Shown piece after piece: positions 23,827-31,161 of a stretch of DNA of 45,651 nt (positions are counted from its first letter, which is position 1; the number at the start of each line of letters is the position of its first letter). The translations under genes were made by a program, and so were the position numbers. The stretch spans positions 1 to 45,651 of the forward strand of contig DHGP01000029.1 of assembly GCA_002402825.1 (NCBI GenBank), given 5' to 3'. The notes beneath the pieces were generated by a model. That model was given only the letters and a program-made list of their open reading frames with translations. It ran no database searches and was not told the DNA's origin. This DNA is from Firmicutes bacterium UBA4795 (GTDB lineage Bacteria > Bacillota > Desulfotomaculia > Desulfotomaculales > Nap2-2B).

Positions 23827-24388
23827 TGCCGCACCTCCTCCCTAAACTGGCTTGCTTTTTCAGGTATGCAGTAGCAGTACGTTTTATTCGTTTAAGATGT
23901 GATTTCACCGTATTTTCTGGCCTATCCAGTGAAGCAGCAATTTCCGGGATAGTAAATTGCAAATAATAACGGAAATAAAATATCTGATGATAAATTGGAG
24001 GTAGGGCAAGAATGGCTTCTTCAACTCCCCGGATAGTTTCTTTATGGATAATCATAGTTTCAATATCCTGCCCTACCTTTTGCTTTCCTATGACCTCGTT
24101 AAACGGGATGAATGTTTTACGTCTCTTAGAAAGGTCAATAGCCTTGTTAATAGCAATACGAACTAACCACGCTTTAACTTTTTGCGGGCTTTTTACCTGA
24201 AAAAGCTTTTGGTAAGCAGTAAAAAAAGTTTCCTGGGTAATGTCTTCAGCTAAAGCAGCATCTTTTAGGACGTAAAAGGCTGCCTGGTAGACCGTGTCTG
24301 CATAAAGATTAAATAGCAATTCCAGGGTTTCCGGACTGCACTTTTTCCCTTTCCCCAGGTCATCTGATAAATTCCATTTAAAAGACAT
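23810..24388 (-). CDS. ECF-type RNA polymerase sigma factor
   Basis: This 192-residue sigma factor of the ECF group has region 2 around A-E-D-I-T-Q-E-T-F-F-T-A-Y (about 48-60) and A-W-L-V-R-I-A-I-N-K-A-I-D (about 73-85). Region 4 reads L-P-P-I-Y-H-Q-I-F-Y-F-R-Y...T-I-P-E-I-A-A...E-N-T-V-K-S-H-L-K-R (about 128-170). It directs transcription of an extracytoplasmic stress or signal regulon and is held by the overlapping downstream membrane protein. The nearby secreted-protein genes on the same strand are candidate targets, inferred from position only. Confidence 0.9.
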   Translation of the reverse strand: MSFKWNLSDDLGKGKKCSPETLELLFNLYADTVYQAAFYVLKDAALAEDITQETFFTAYQKLFQVKSPQKVKAWLVRIAINKAIDLSKRRKTFIPFNEVIGKQKVGQDIETMIIHKETIRGVEEAILALPPIYHQIFYFRYYLQFTIPEIAASLDRPENTVKSHLKRIKRTATAYLKKQASLGRRCGNESQR

Positions 24389-24474
24389 TCCTAAATGAAT
24401 CCTTTTAAAGTATTGATTAACTTACTAGATTTTATCTCTAGATTTTATTTCCAAGTAATTTCTACCTGCTCAAG

Positions 24475-25011
24475 TTAAATTTCTTTTAATTCTGTCTCCT
24501 CGTAACGGGCCAGGGTAAATAGCATATCGGCTAAACGGTTAAGGTATTTTAAAATATTTTCGTTAGGCAGCAGATTATCTTCTTTTAGCCTTACGGCTCT
24601 CCTTTCTGCTTTTCTAACCATACAGCGGGCTAAATCTACAGCGGCGGCACTACTTGAGGCTCCCGGAATAATAAAGGCTTTAGGCATATCTATGATACTT
24701 TCCAGTTCATCAATAATATCTTCCAACTGCTGAACCATTTCTTCCGTAACCACCTGGTTTTTTTGGGCGTACGCCGGGTAGTTTTCTTTGGGAATAGCCA
24801 TTTCCGCCGCTGGAATAAATAGGGCCTTTTGCACCTGGAATAAGATACCCTGGACTTTCTTTTTTTGTGTTAGGGCCCTGGCCAGACCTAAGGCCGAAAC
24901 AGCCTCATCTATTGTTCCATATGCTTCGCAGCGTGGATGAGACTTTGGCACCCTTTCTCCGTAAAGTAAACTTGTTTCTCCTTGATCACCTTTTTTATTA
25001 AATGTTTTCAT
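24475..25011 (-). CDS. Cob(I)alamin adenosyltransferase, PduO type
   Basis: The protein has 178 residues, the length of the PduO-type ATP:cob(I)alamin adenosyltransferases. Diagnostic blocks are T-K-x-G-D-x-G-E-T-S-L-L-Y-G-E-R-V (here K-K-G-D-Q-G-E-T-S), then Y-G-T-I-D-E-A (31-37) and the C-terminal R-K-A-E-R-R-A-V (about 141-148) with Y-L-N-R-L-A-D-M-L-F. These motifs bind ATP and the corrin. The enzyme makes coenzyme B12 for adenosylcobalamin-dependent enzymes. No cobalamin riboswitch was recognised upstream. It is transcribed away from the radical SAM gene at 25260. Confidence 0.92.
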   Translation of the reverse strand: MKTFNKKGDQGETSLLYGERVPKSHPRCEAYGTIDEAVSALGLARALTQKKKVQGILFQVQKALFIPAAEMAIPKENYPAYAQKNQVVTEEMVQQLEDIIDELESIIDMPKAFIIPGASSSAAAVDLARCMVRKAERRAVRLKEDNLLPNENILKYLNRLADMLFTLARYEETELKEI

Positions 25012-25150
25012 TTCTTAGCCCTTCCTTTTTCAATTTAATTTTTGTTTAATTTTTACGTAAACTATTTAATATATTTTTGTTTTAAACCTAAAATCCTTCT
25101 TTTTTAAAAATTTATTGCCAAATCAGCACATTGTGAAATTATAGTTTATA

Positions 25151-25179
25151 ATTACAATAAAGCAATATTGTGCTATAAT
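25151..25179 (+). promoter_or_regulatory. Probable promoter of the radical SAM gene
   Basis: ATTACA at 25151-25156, a 17-bp spacer and TATAAT at 25174-25179. It lies about 80 bases before the start codon at 25260. Confidence 0.5.
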
Positions 25180-25259
25180 AACAGCAAAACAATCCCACTG
25201 GAAAAGATAAAGTAATATAGCTGGCTGGTTATACCTGTATAATTACAGAGGAGTTTCCC

Positions 25260-26585
25260 ATGGGGACTTTCGTACCCTCCATTAATCATGAAAAATTTTT
25301 TTTCGAGGGAGATGGTTTTATGTTTAGCTTACCTGTAAACCCAAAGACGGCTGGTTTTTATAAAATAAATCCAGAAACATTAGGAAAAGGGTGGTTTGAA
25401 ATGGGTCCTATCCGTCCACCCAGTGAAGGCAAAGACTGTTCTTTGTTAATTAGGGTAATTAGAAACTGCCCCTGGAACCGCTGTGAATTTTGCCGCACTT
25501 ATAAAGGTGAACGTTTTTCCTACCGCAGCGCCGAAGAAATAATAGGCGATATAAATGTAGCAAAATCAATTGCCGAAGAAATCAAAAAGGCATCGTGGGC
25601 CATTGGTTTTGGTGGAAAAATAAATGAAAAAGTCATAACTGTTATAATTAATAGTAATCCTGAAATTTACTATAATTATAATGATGACTTAGAAGTACGG
25701 CAGCAAAAATTAAACAGTTTAATTAGTGTGGCTAACTGGCTTTCTTCAGGCGGTCGAACGGTTTTTCTTCAGGATGCAGATGCTCCTCAAATGCGAACCC
25801 CAGGGCTTTCAGAAGTTTTAAATTACCTTAAAGGTAATTTTCCTAACGTCGAACGCATAACTTCCTATGCTCGCTCCAAAACAATGGTCAGAAAAACAGC
25901 GGAGGAATTACAACAACTGCAGCAAGCAGGCCTTACCAGGCTTCATATTGGTTTAGAATCGGGCTGTGATGAAGTTTTAAAAGAGATGAAAAAAGGAGTC
26001 AGCGGCGAAGAACATATTATAGCCGGTAAAAAAATAAAGGAAGCCGGCATATCTCTCAGTGAATATTATATGCCGGGCCTGGGAGGCAGGAAGTATTCCG
26101 AAAAACATGCCCTAGAGTCAGCCTATGTACTCAATGAAATTAATCCTGATTTTATTAGAATAAGAAGCCTGGTTCCTCGCCAAGGCTCCCCTCTTTACGA
26201 GCGGGTGCAGACCGGTGAATTTAAATTACTCTCCGAAGATGAAATAGTATCGGAAATAGGTTTATTTATTGAAAACCTTAAGTGTTCTTCTTACGTGGCT
26301 AGCGATCAAATGTGCAACTTGCTTTGGGAAATTGAAGGCCAACTTCCTAAAGATAAGCCAACTATAATTAAAATAATAAATAATTATTTACAAAAGCCAT
26401 TATGGGAACGGTTAAAAATGCAGTTAGAACGCCGGCTTTACTCGTATTTGGCTATTTGCGGTCATTTGAATGAAAACTTGAATCTTATGGTAAAAGAAGC
26501 AAATATGGCTATAAACACCAAAGCTCCTGAGGCCCAGCAAAAGGTCGAAACATTACTGGCGGCAGTTAAGCCAGTTTTTATTTAA
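25260..26585 (+). CDS. Radical SAM protein with a CX4CX2C cluster motif
   Basis: The protein has 441 residues (421 if the ATG at 25320 is used; both starts have SD-like sequences). The iron-sulphur motif reads R-N-C-P-W-N-R-C-E-F-C near residues 69-77, so the spacing is C-x4-C-x2-C rather than the usual C-x3-C-x2-C. The SAM-binding parts L-H-I-G-L-E-S-G and M-P-G-L-G-G follow, consistent with an Elp3/MiaB-like TIM barrel. The preceding block M-G-P-I-R-P-P-S-E-G is characteristic of a clostridial and deltaproteobacterial subgroup of unknown function. The substrate is unknown. It is monocistronic. Confidence 0.85.
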   Translation: MGTFVPSINHEKFFFEGDGFMFSLPVNPKTAGFYKINPETLGKGWFEMGPIRPPSEGKDCSLLIRVIRNCPWNRCEFCRTYKGERFSYRSAEEIIGDINVAKSIAEEIKKASWAIGFGGKINEKVITVIINSNPEIYYNYNDDLEVRQQKLNSLISVANWLSSGGRTVFLQDADAPQMRTPGLSEVLNYLKGNFPNVERITSYARSKTMVRKTAEELQQLQQAGLTRLHIGLESGCDEVLKEMKKGVSGEEHIIAGKKIKEAGISLSEYYMPGLGGRKYSEKHALESAYVLNEINPDFIRIRSLVPRQGSPLYERVQTGEFKLLSEDEIVSEIGLFIENLKCSSYVASDQMCNLLWEIEGQLPKDKPTIIKIINNYLQKPLWERLKMQLERRLYSYLAICGHLNENLNLMVKEANMAINTKAPEAQQKVETLLAAVKPVFI

Positions 26586-26710
26586 AAAGGGAGGTAAAGA
26601 GAATATTGTTTTAGCCCGGGCTACCTTGGAAGGTTTGCGGGCAGCCAAGCCCCTTGGGGAGTATAAATGGTTTCCTGCCTGGGTTGATCAAAAAGATATT
26701 TTTTAACTTT

Positions 26711-26740
26711 AGTAGGGGCGTTAAATTTAACGCCCCTACT
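26711..26740. repeat. Palindromic repeat, copy 2 (perfect 30 bp)
   Basis: AGTAGGGGCGTTAAA followed by its exact inverse. It shares the GGCGTTAAATTTAACGCC core with 13351-13368. There is no T-run on either side. Confidence 0.9.
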
Positions 26741-26800
26741 ATCAGGTGAAAAAAAGAGAACGGTTATTTTTAACGCTTTTTAGGGTAAAAAAATAAGAAA

Positions 26801-26889
26801 TGGTGCCGGAGACCGGACTTGAACCGGTACGGTGATTACTCACCGCGGGATTTTAAGTCCCGTGCGTCTGCCAATTCCGCCACTCCGGC
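26801..26889 (-). tRNA. tRNA-Leu, anticodon TAA
   Basis: The 89-nt gene folds as a class II tRNA. The acceptor GCCGGAG pairs with CTCCGGC followed by A-CCA encoded at the 3' end. The anticodon loop is C-T-T-A-A-A-A between GGGA and TCCC, a long variable arm (CGGTGAGTAATCACCG) follows, and the T-loop is G-G-T-T-C-A-A-G-T-C-C. It decodes UUA/UUG. Confidence 0.97.
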
Positions 26890-26951
26890 AACAAAGCTTA
26901 TCACTACAAATCTACCATAACAATTATGATTTTGTCAACTGACTTTAGTTG

Positions 26952-27173
26952 CTAAACCTGAATTACTTTTTTAACTTCGGGAACTGATTGTTTAATTGTG
27001 CGCTCAATCCCTTGCTTTAACGTAAATGTGGACATAGGGCAGCAGCCGCAGGCCCCTGTAAGCCGCACTTTTACCACGCCATCATCAGTAACATCTACTA
27101 ATTCTACATTCCCACCGTCTCTTTCTAAGGCGGGCCTTATTTTGTCCAAAATATCCTTTACTTTTGTGCGCAT
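26952..27173 (-). CDS. NifU-like C-terminal domain Fe-S scaffold protein
   Basis: This 73-residue protein is a lone NifU C-terminal domain. It has the family pattern L-D-K-I-R-P-A-L-E-R-D-G-G-N-V-E-L-V and the cluster-binding C-G-C-C-P motif (C42, C44, C45 region; the conserved pair is C-x2-C, here C42-G-C-C45). It carries and delivers [4Fe-4S] clusters to target proteins. The SD GAAAGG precedes the ATG. It follows tRNA-Leu on the minus strand but is upstream of it in transcription. Confidence 0.9.
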   Translation of the reverse strand: MRTKVKDILDKIRPALERDGGNVELVDVTDDGVVKVRLTGACGCCPMSTFTLKQGIERTIKQSVPEVKKVIQV

Positions 27174-27346
27174 CCTTTCTCAAAACTCCTTTCGTTTTAT
27201 CTACTTATTTCCTGGTCTTGATTATCCCTAAAACCATTTTAACTAAGCTACCCTTATAATAATCCAAAAGCAGTTACATTAGCAAGAAAAATATAAAGCA
27301 AAATTTAACCTTACATATCTTATTTCATAATTTCGTAAAAATTTTC

Positions 27347-27375
27347 TTGACAACGGATTAAAATTTTGTTAATGT
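27347..27375 (+). promoter_or_regulatory. Promoter of the pyr operon
   Basis: TTGACA at 27347-27352 is followed by a 17-bp spacer and a weak -10, TAATGT, at 27370-27375. Its position just before the attenuator fits. Confidence 0.6.
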
Positions 27376-27395
27376 ACTTAGGACATTTAAAAAAA

Positions 27396-27430
27396 CTCCT
27401 TGAAAGCGGTCCCGTGAGGCCGGTAAGGAA
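27396..27430 (+). promoter_or_regulatory. PyrR-binding anti-antiterminator hairpin
   Basis: TCCTT and AAGGA form the lower stem, with an upper stem and loop carrying GGTCCCGTGAGGCC. This resembles the variant of the PyrR-recognised sequence seen in many Firmicutes. With UMP-bound PyrR the hairpin would be stabilised and the downstream terminator allowed to form. pyrR itself is not in the window. Confidence 0.75.
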
Positions 27431-27470
27431 AAATAAGGGTTAAACGTAAAATTTTTAAGAGGTTAAACTT

Positions 27471-27501
27471 AAACCTGCTTACCGGTGAAGCAGGTTTTTT
27501 T
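27471..27501 (+). terminator. Attenuator terminator of the pyr operon
   Basis: AAACCTGCTT pairs with AAGCAGGTTT around a 7-nt loop, followed by a T-run. Its position between the PyrR site and pyrB is the standard attenuator arrangement. Confidence 0.88.
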
Positions 27502-27608
27502 AATGTAAACTTAAATGGCTACTCAATTACCATGACCTGCTACTTAACTATCATGACAAGCAAAAGAGAGAAACAAGAGGGGTTGAGTGGCAGTAAAGGA
27601 ATGAAGGT

Positions 27609-28544
27609 ATGGGTTTAAAAAAGAAGCACTTGCTTGATATGCAAAGTATTGCTCCAGAGGAAATTAAACTTATTTTAGACACTGCTTCTTCAATGAAAGA
27701 AATTCTTTTCCGGTCCATTAAGAAAGTGCCTACCTTAAGGGGCCGCACCATTGCCAATGTTTTTTACGAACCAAGTACTAGAACACGTGTCTCCTTTGAG
27801 TTGGCGGCTAAGTACTTGAGTGCTGACTGTATTAACGTTTCTGTTGCTGCCAGCAGTGTTGTTAAAGGTGAAAGCCTGGTGGATACCGCCCGTACCCTAA
27901 AAGCCATGGGGGCTGATGTAATTGTGCTGCGCCACCCGTATTCAGGGGCCCCATATCATTTAGCCAAACTGGTTTCGGCTTGTGTAATTAACGCTGGCGA
28001 CGGAATGCACGAACACCCTACTCAAGCACTTTTAGACCTGTTTACGGTGCAAGAGGCAAAAGGGGAACTAAAAGCCCTAAAAATAGCAATTATTGGAGAT
28101 ATTTTGCATAGCCGGGTAGCCCGCTCAAACATTTGGGGTTTTACTAAAATGGGGGCAACGGTAAGAATATGTGGACCAACCACTATGATTCCCGTAGCCA
28201 TTGAACGCACTGGTATTCGTCTTTATACTAAAATGGAAGAGGCTTTAGACGGAGTTGACGTGGTTATGATGCTGAGATTGCAGTTGGAGCGGCAGCAACA
28301 AGGATTGTTTCCTAGTATAAGGGAATACATTCGATTATATGGGTTGGACCGGCAGAGATTGGCCTTGGCAAAGCCTGATGCCTTGGTAATGCACCCGGGG
28401 CCGTTAAACAGGGGCGTGGAAATCACAAGTTCAGTTGCCGATAGTGCTCAGGCGGTAATTAATACTCAGGTAACTAATGGGGTAGCGGTACGAATGGCGC
28501 TTTTATATCTTTTAGCCGGGCGTTTTGCGGGAGGTCAAGAATGA
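27609..28544 (+). CDS. pyrB: Aspartate carbamoyltransferase catalytic subunit
   Basis: The protein has 311 residues, normal for PyrB. The carbamoyl-phosphate-binding F-Y-E-P-S-T-R-T-R-V-S-F-E-L motif is near residues 51-64. The conserved H-E-H-P-T-Q-A-L-L-D block is near 135-144, and the aspartate-binding region includes M-M-L-R-L-Q-x-E-R-Q. It joins carbamoyl phosphate and aspartate in de novo pyrimidine synthesis. No pyrI regulatory subunit follows, as usual in Firmicutes. The start is ATG 27609 with TAAAGGA upstream. The last codons overlap pyrC by four bases. Transcription is controlled by the PyrR-type attenuator upstream. Confidence 0.96.
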   Translation: MGLKKKHLLDMQSIAPEEIKLILDTASSMKEILFRSIKKVPTLRGRTIANVFYEPSTRTRVSFELAAKYLSADCINVSVAASSVVKGESLVDTARTLKAMGADVIVLRHPYSGAPYHLAKLVSACVINAGDGMHEHPTQALLDLFTVQEAKGELKALKIAIIGDILHSRVARSNIWGFTKMGATVRICGPTTMIPVAIERTGIRLYTKMEEALDGVDVVMMLRLQLERQQQGLFPSIREYIRLYGLDRQRLALAKPDALVMHPGPLNRGVEITSSVADSAQAVINTQVTNGVAVRMALLYLLAGRFAGGQE

Positions 28545-29932
28545 AGTTATTACTTAAAGGCGGAAATGTAATCAATCCTTTAAATAAATCCATCACTATA
28601 CAAGACATATTAATCGCCGATGGTAAAGTGACGGCCATAGGAAGGGAATTGGCCGCCAGCTTAGACTTAGACTTAAGTAGGTCAACCGGTGGCACAGACC
28701 TGGAAGGCAGGCATCTTGCCTGCCCGAAGCCTGTGTTTTTTAATAATGAAGAGACAAGTAAAGATGCTTGTCCTACTATTTCTGTTATTAACGCCAAAGG
28801 TAAATATGTGGTTCCAGGATTAATTGATATGCATGTTCACTTGCGTGAACCAGGTTTTGAAGAGAAGGAAACAATTGCTACCGGTACCCAGGCTGCGGCC
28901 CGGGGGGGGTTTACCAGTATAGTTTGTATGCCGAACACTGAACCGCCTGCCGATAATCAGGCGGTTATTTCTTTTATTCAGCAAGTGGCCCAAAAAACAG
29001 GAATGGTTAATGTCTTTCCGGTAGGAACCATAACCCAGGGCCGGGCCGGGAAAGAGCTTTCGGAAATGGCCTCACTAGCGGCGCAAGGGGTAGTTGCCTT
29101 CTCTGATGATGGGGCCCCGGTAGTTAACGCCAAATTAATGCGTCACGCTATGGAATACGCTAAAATGTTGAACTTACCCGTTATTTCCCACTGCGAAGAA
29201 CCGGCTTTGGCGGCTGCCGGCGTGATGCACGAAGGATTTACGTCAACCATGTTGGGCCTGCCTGGTATTCCTGCTGCCGCCGAAGAGGTTATGGTCGCCA
29301 GGGACATTATCTTAGCTAATTTAACCGGTTGTCACCTTCATATTGCCCACGTAAGTACTGCCGGTAGCGTAGAGTTAGTGAGAGCGGCCAAAAAAAAGGG
29401 GATAAAAGTGACCTGCGAGGTTACCCCGCATCACTTTACCTTAACTGATGAGGCGGTGAGTAGTTACAACTCCCAAACAAAAGTAAATCCTCCCTTACGA
29501 AGTAAAGCAGATGTAATTGCTCTTCAAGCAGGACTTAAGGACGATACCATTGACGTTATTGCTACTGACCATGCACCGCATACCCAAGAAGAAAAAGAAC
29601 TGGAATTTGAGCTAGCCCCTTTTGGTATGGTAGGCTTAGAAACAGCGGTTAGTTTAGTCTGGACAAAGCTGGTTATTCCAGGAATCCTGACTTCTTGCGA
29701 AGCTGTGGCTAAAATGACGGTTAACCCAGCCCGTATTTTAAATCTTAAGAAGGGCTCAATTGAAATAGGGGCAGATGCAGATATAACCATTATTGACCCC
29801 GAATTAACTTACGTGGTAAAACCTGAAGAATTTGCCAGTAAAGGACGCAATACCCCTTTTAGTGGCTGGTCCTTAAAAAGCTTACCTGTAGCTACCATTG
29901 TGGGTGGTAAGGTTAAGTGGATAAAAACGTAA
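28541..29932 (+). CDS. pyrC: Dihydroorotase with a repeat-encoded insertion
   Basis: This 463-residue type I dihydroorotase is about 35 residues longer than the usual 425-430. Metal-binding and catalytic motifs are intact: D-M-H-V-H-L-R-E-P-G near 95-104, M-P-N-T near 130, later H and H-x-S-T histidines, and A-T-D-H-A-P-H near 342-348. The extra length lies in the N-terminal beta-sandwich, between A-I-G-R-E-L (about residue 36) and V-I-N-A-K-G (about 84). It is encoded by two hairpin repeats. The start overlaps pyrB by ATGA and has a GGGAGG SD. It catalyses reversible cyclisation of carbamoyl-aspartate. Confidence 0.95.
   Translation: MKLLLKGGNVINPLNKSITIQDILIADGKVTAIGRELAASLDLDLSRSTGGTDLEGRHLACPKPVFFNNEETSKDACPTISVINAKGKYVVPGLIDMHVHLREPGFEEKETIATGTQAAARGGFTSIVCMPNTEPPADNQAVISFIQQVAQKTGMVNVFPVGTITQGRAGKELSEMASLAAQGVVAFSDDGAPVVNAKLMRHAMEYAKMLNLPVISHCEEPALAAAGVMHEGFTSTMLGLPGIPAAAEEVMVARDIILANLTGCHLHIAHVSTAGSVELVRAAKKKGIKVTCEVTPHHFTLTDEAVSSYNSQTKVNPPLRSKADVIALQAGLKDDTIDVIATDHAPHTQEEKELEFELAPFGMVGLETAVSLVWTKLVIPGILTSCEAVAKMTVNPARILNLKKGSIEIGADADITIIDPELTYVVKPEEFASKGRNTPFSGWSLKSLPVATIVGGKVKWIKT
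28690..28778. repeat. Hairpin repeats inserted within pyrC
   Basis: GGCAGGC (28706-28712) and GCCTGCC (28718-28724) flank the loop ATCTT. GACAAG (28753-28758) and CTTGTC (28767-28772) flank a loop containing AAGATG. The second hairpin read on the other strand has the same CATCTT at the loop as the first, so the two look like inverted copies of one element type. The segment encodes the 35-residue insertion of the dihydroorotase. Confidence 0.75.
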
Positions 29933-29936
29933 AAAA

Positions 29937-30018
29937 GGGGACGGTTTTTTGACGGCTAAGAGTAAATATGACTGGACTTGAAAAAGATTTAATATACGCT
30001 GTCAACAGAACCGTCCCC
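29937..30018. mobile_element. 82-bp inverted-repeat element (MITE/REP-like) between pyrC and carA
   Basis: GGGGACGGTTTTTTGAC (29937-29953) matches the reverse complement of 30001-30018, GGGGACGGTTCTGTTGAC, with few differences. About 47 AT-rich bases lie between. It falls between the pyrC stop and the carA SD. Elements with GGGGACGGTT ends are familiar in clostridial genomes near REP-associated transposases; the assignment to that class is from memory. Confidence 0.65.
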
Positions 30019-30040
30019 AAGGCGAGGTGGTGAAGTATAA

Positions 30041-31156
30041 ATGAAGGCCCTGATTGCTTTAGAAGACGGTAATATTTTTGAAGGGGAATCTTTTACCGGT
30101 TCTGGAGAGATTAGCGGGGAAATTGTTTTTAACACCAGCATGACCGGTTACCAGGAAATCTTAACTGACCCTTCTTACAAAGGGCAAATTGTAACCATGA
30201 CTTACCCATTAATCGGTAATTATGGCATTAACCAGGAGGATATGGAATCCCGGCGCGTCCAGGTGGAAGGTTTTATTGTGCACGAGTACCAACCTTTTTA
30301 CAGCAACTGGCGCGCGAATAAAAGCCTGGCGCAATTTTTAATGGAAAACATGGTTTTGGGAATTGAAGGGGTAGATACCAGAGCCCTGACGCGGCACCTG
30401 CGCCTGGAAGGAGCTATGAAAGGAGTAATTTCTACGCTTGATTTAAACCCTGCTTCCTTAGTAAAAAAAGCAATTAACGTACCTTCTCTAGTCGGGCGTG
30501 ATTTAGTGCGGGAGGTTACCTGGCCAAAACCATATTACTGGAAAGGTGGCCTGGTTGAAAAACCAGTAACAATAGAAGAAAAACCATACCGGGTGGTGGC
30601 TTTAGATTTAGGGGTAAAATTTAATATTCTCCGTCAACTGGAAAAAAAATGTTCGGTGCTGGTTTTGCCGGCTCATACCGGGGCCGCCAAAATTCTTTCC
30701 TTAAACCCGGACGGTATCTTTTTGTCTAACGGTCCGGGCGACCCGGCTGGGGTTGGTTACGTGGTGGAAACTGTCCGCCGGTTAATTGGCCAAAAGCCTA
30801 TTTTCGGCATTTGTCTGGGGCACCAGATTTTAGGACTTGCCTTAGGGGGTAAAACCTTTAAATTAAAGTTTGGACACCGGGGGGCCAACCAGCCGGTAAA
30901 AAATTTATTATCTGGCCGGGTGGAAATAACTGCTCAGAATCACGGCTTTTGCGTTGATCTTGATTCTCTTGATCAGGATGAGATCGAACTTACCCACCTT
31001 AACTTAAACGATAACACGTGTGAAGGGATACGACACCGCCAACTACCTATTTTTGGAGTGCAATACCACCCGGAAAATTCTCCTGGTCCGCATGATGCCA
31101 GTTATCTTTTTGACCAGTTTTTTGAACTCATGAAAAAACATAAAAACAGGAGCTAA
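30041..31156 (+). CDS. carA: Carbamoyl-phosphate synthase small (glutaminase) subunit
   Basis: The protein has 371 residues, the standard length. The N-terminal CPSase small domain opens A-L-I-A-L-E-D-G and includes F-N-T-S-M-T-G-Y-Q-E-I-L-T-D-P-S-Y. The class I glutaminase domain shows the nucleophile in F-G-I-C-L-G-H-Q (C near 258) and the partner His/Glu in V-Q-Y-H-P-E (near 340). It supplies ammonia from glutamine to CarB. A GAGGTGG SD lies before the ATG. carB follows after five bases. Confidence 0.97.
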   Translation: MKALIALEDGNIFEGESFTGSGEISGEIVFNTSMTGYQEILTDPSYKGQIVTMTYPLIGNYGINQEDMESRRVQVEGFIVHEYQPFYSNWRANKSLAQFLMENMVLGIEGVDTRALTRHLRLEGAMKGVISTLDLNPASLVKKAINVPSLVGRDLVREVTWPKPYYWKGGLVEKPVTIEEKPYRVVALDLGVKFNILRQLEKKCSVLVLPAHTGAAKILSLNPDGIFLSNGPGDPAGVGYVVETVRRLIGQKPIFGICLGHQILGLALGGKTFKLKFGHRGANQPVKNLLSGRVEITAQNHGFCVDLDSLDQDEIELTHLNLNDNTCEGIRHRQLPIFGVQYHPENSPGPHDASYLFDQFFELMKKHKNRS

Positions 31157-31161
31157 AAAAT

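Larger units (their letters stand above)
27174..27608 (+). promoter_or_regulatory. Leader region of the pyrimidine operon
   Basis: These 435 bases carry no gene. They contain a promoter (27347-27375), a PyrR-type binding hairpin (27396-27430), a possible antiterminator segment (27457-27478, AGGTT/AACCT) and an intrinsic terminator (27471-27501), followed by about 100 bases to the pyrB start with an AAAGGA SD. Confidence 0.85.

Noticed and set aside
25012..25259. Cobalamin riboswitch before the adenosyltransferase gene
   Set aside because: The 5' side of the gene (minus strand) has no B12-box-like sequence or the multi-stem fold; the region is AT-rich.
26599..26706. Open frame of about 35 codons after a GGGAGG sequence, reading N-I-V-L-A-R-A-T-L-E-G-L-R and ending with TAA
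   Set aside because: It has no ATG, GTG or TTG start in frame and no recognised family. At best it is a remnant of a lost gene after the radical SAM gene.
27396..27501. T-box or other amino-acid leader before pyrB
   Set aside because: There is no T-box sequence. The hairpin sequence and the downstream genes fit PyrR attenuation instead.
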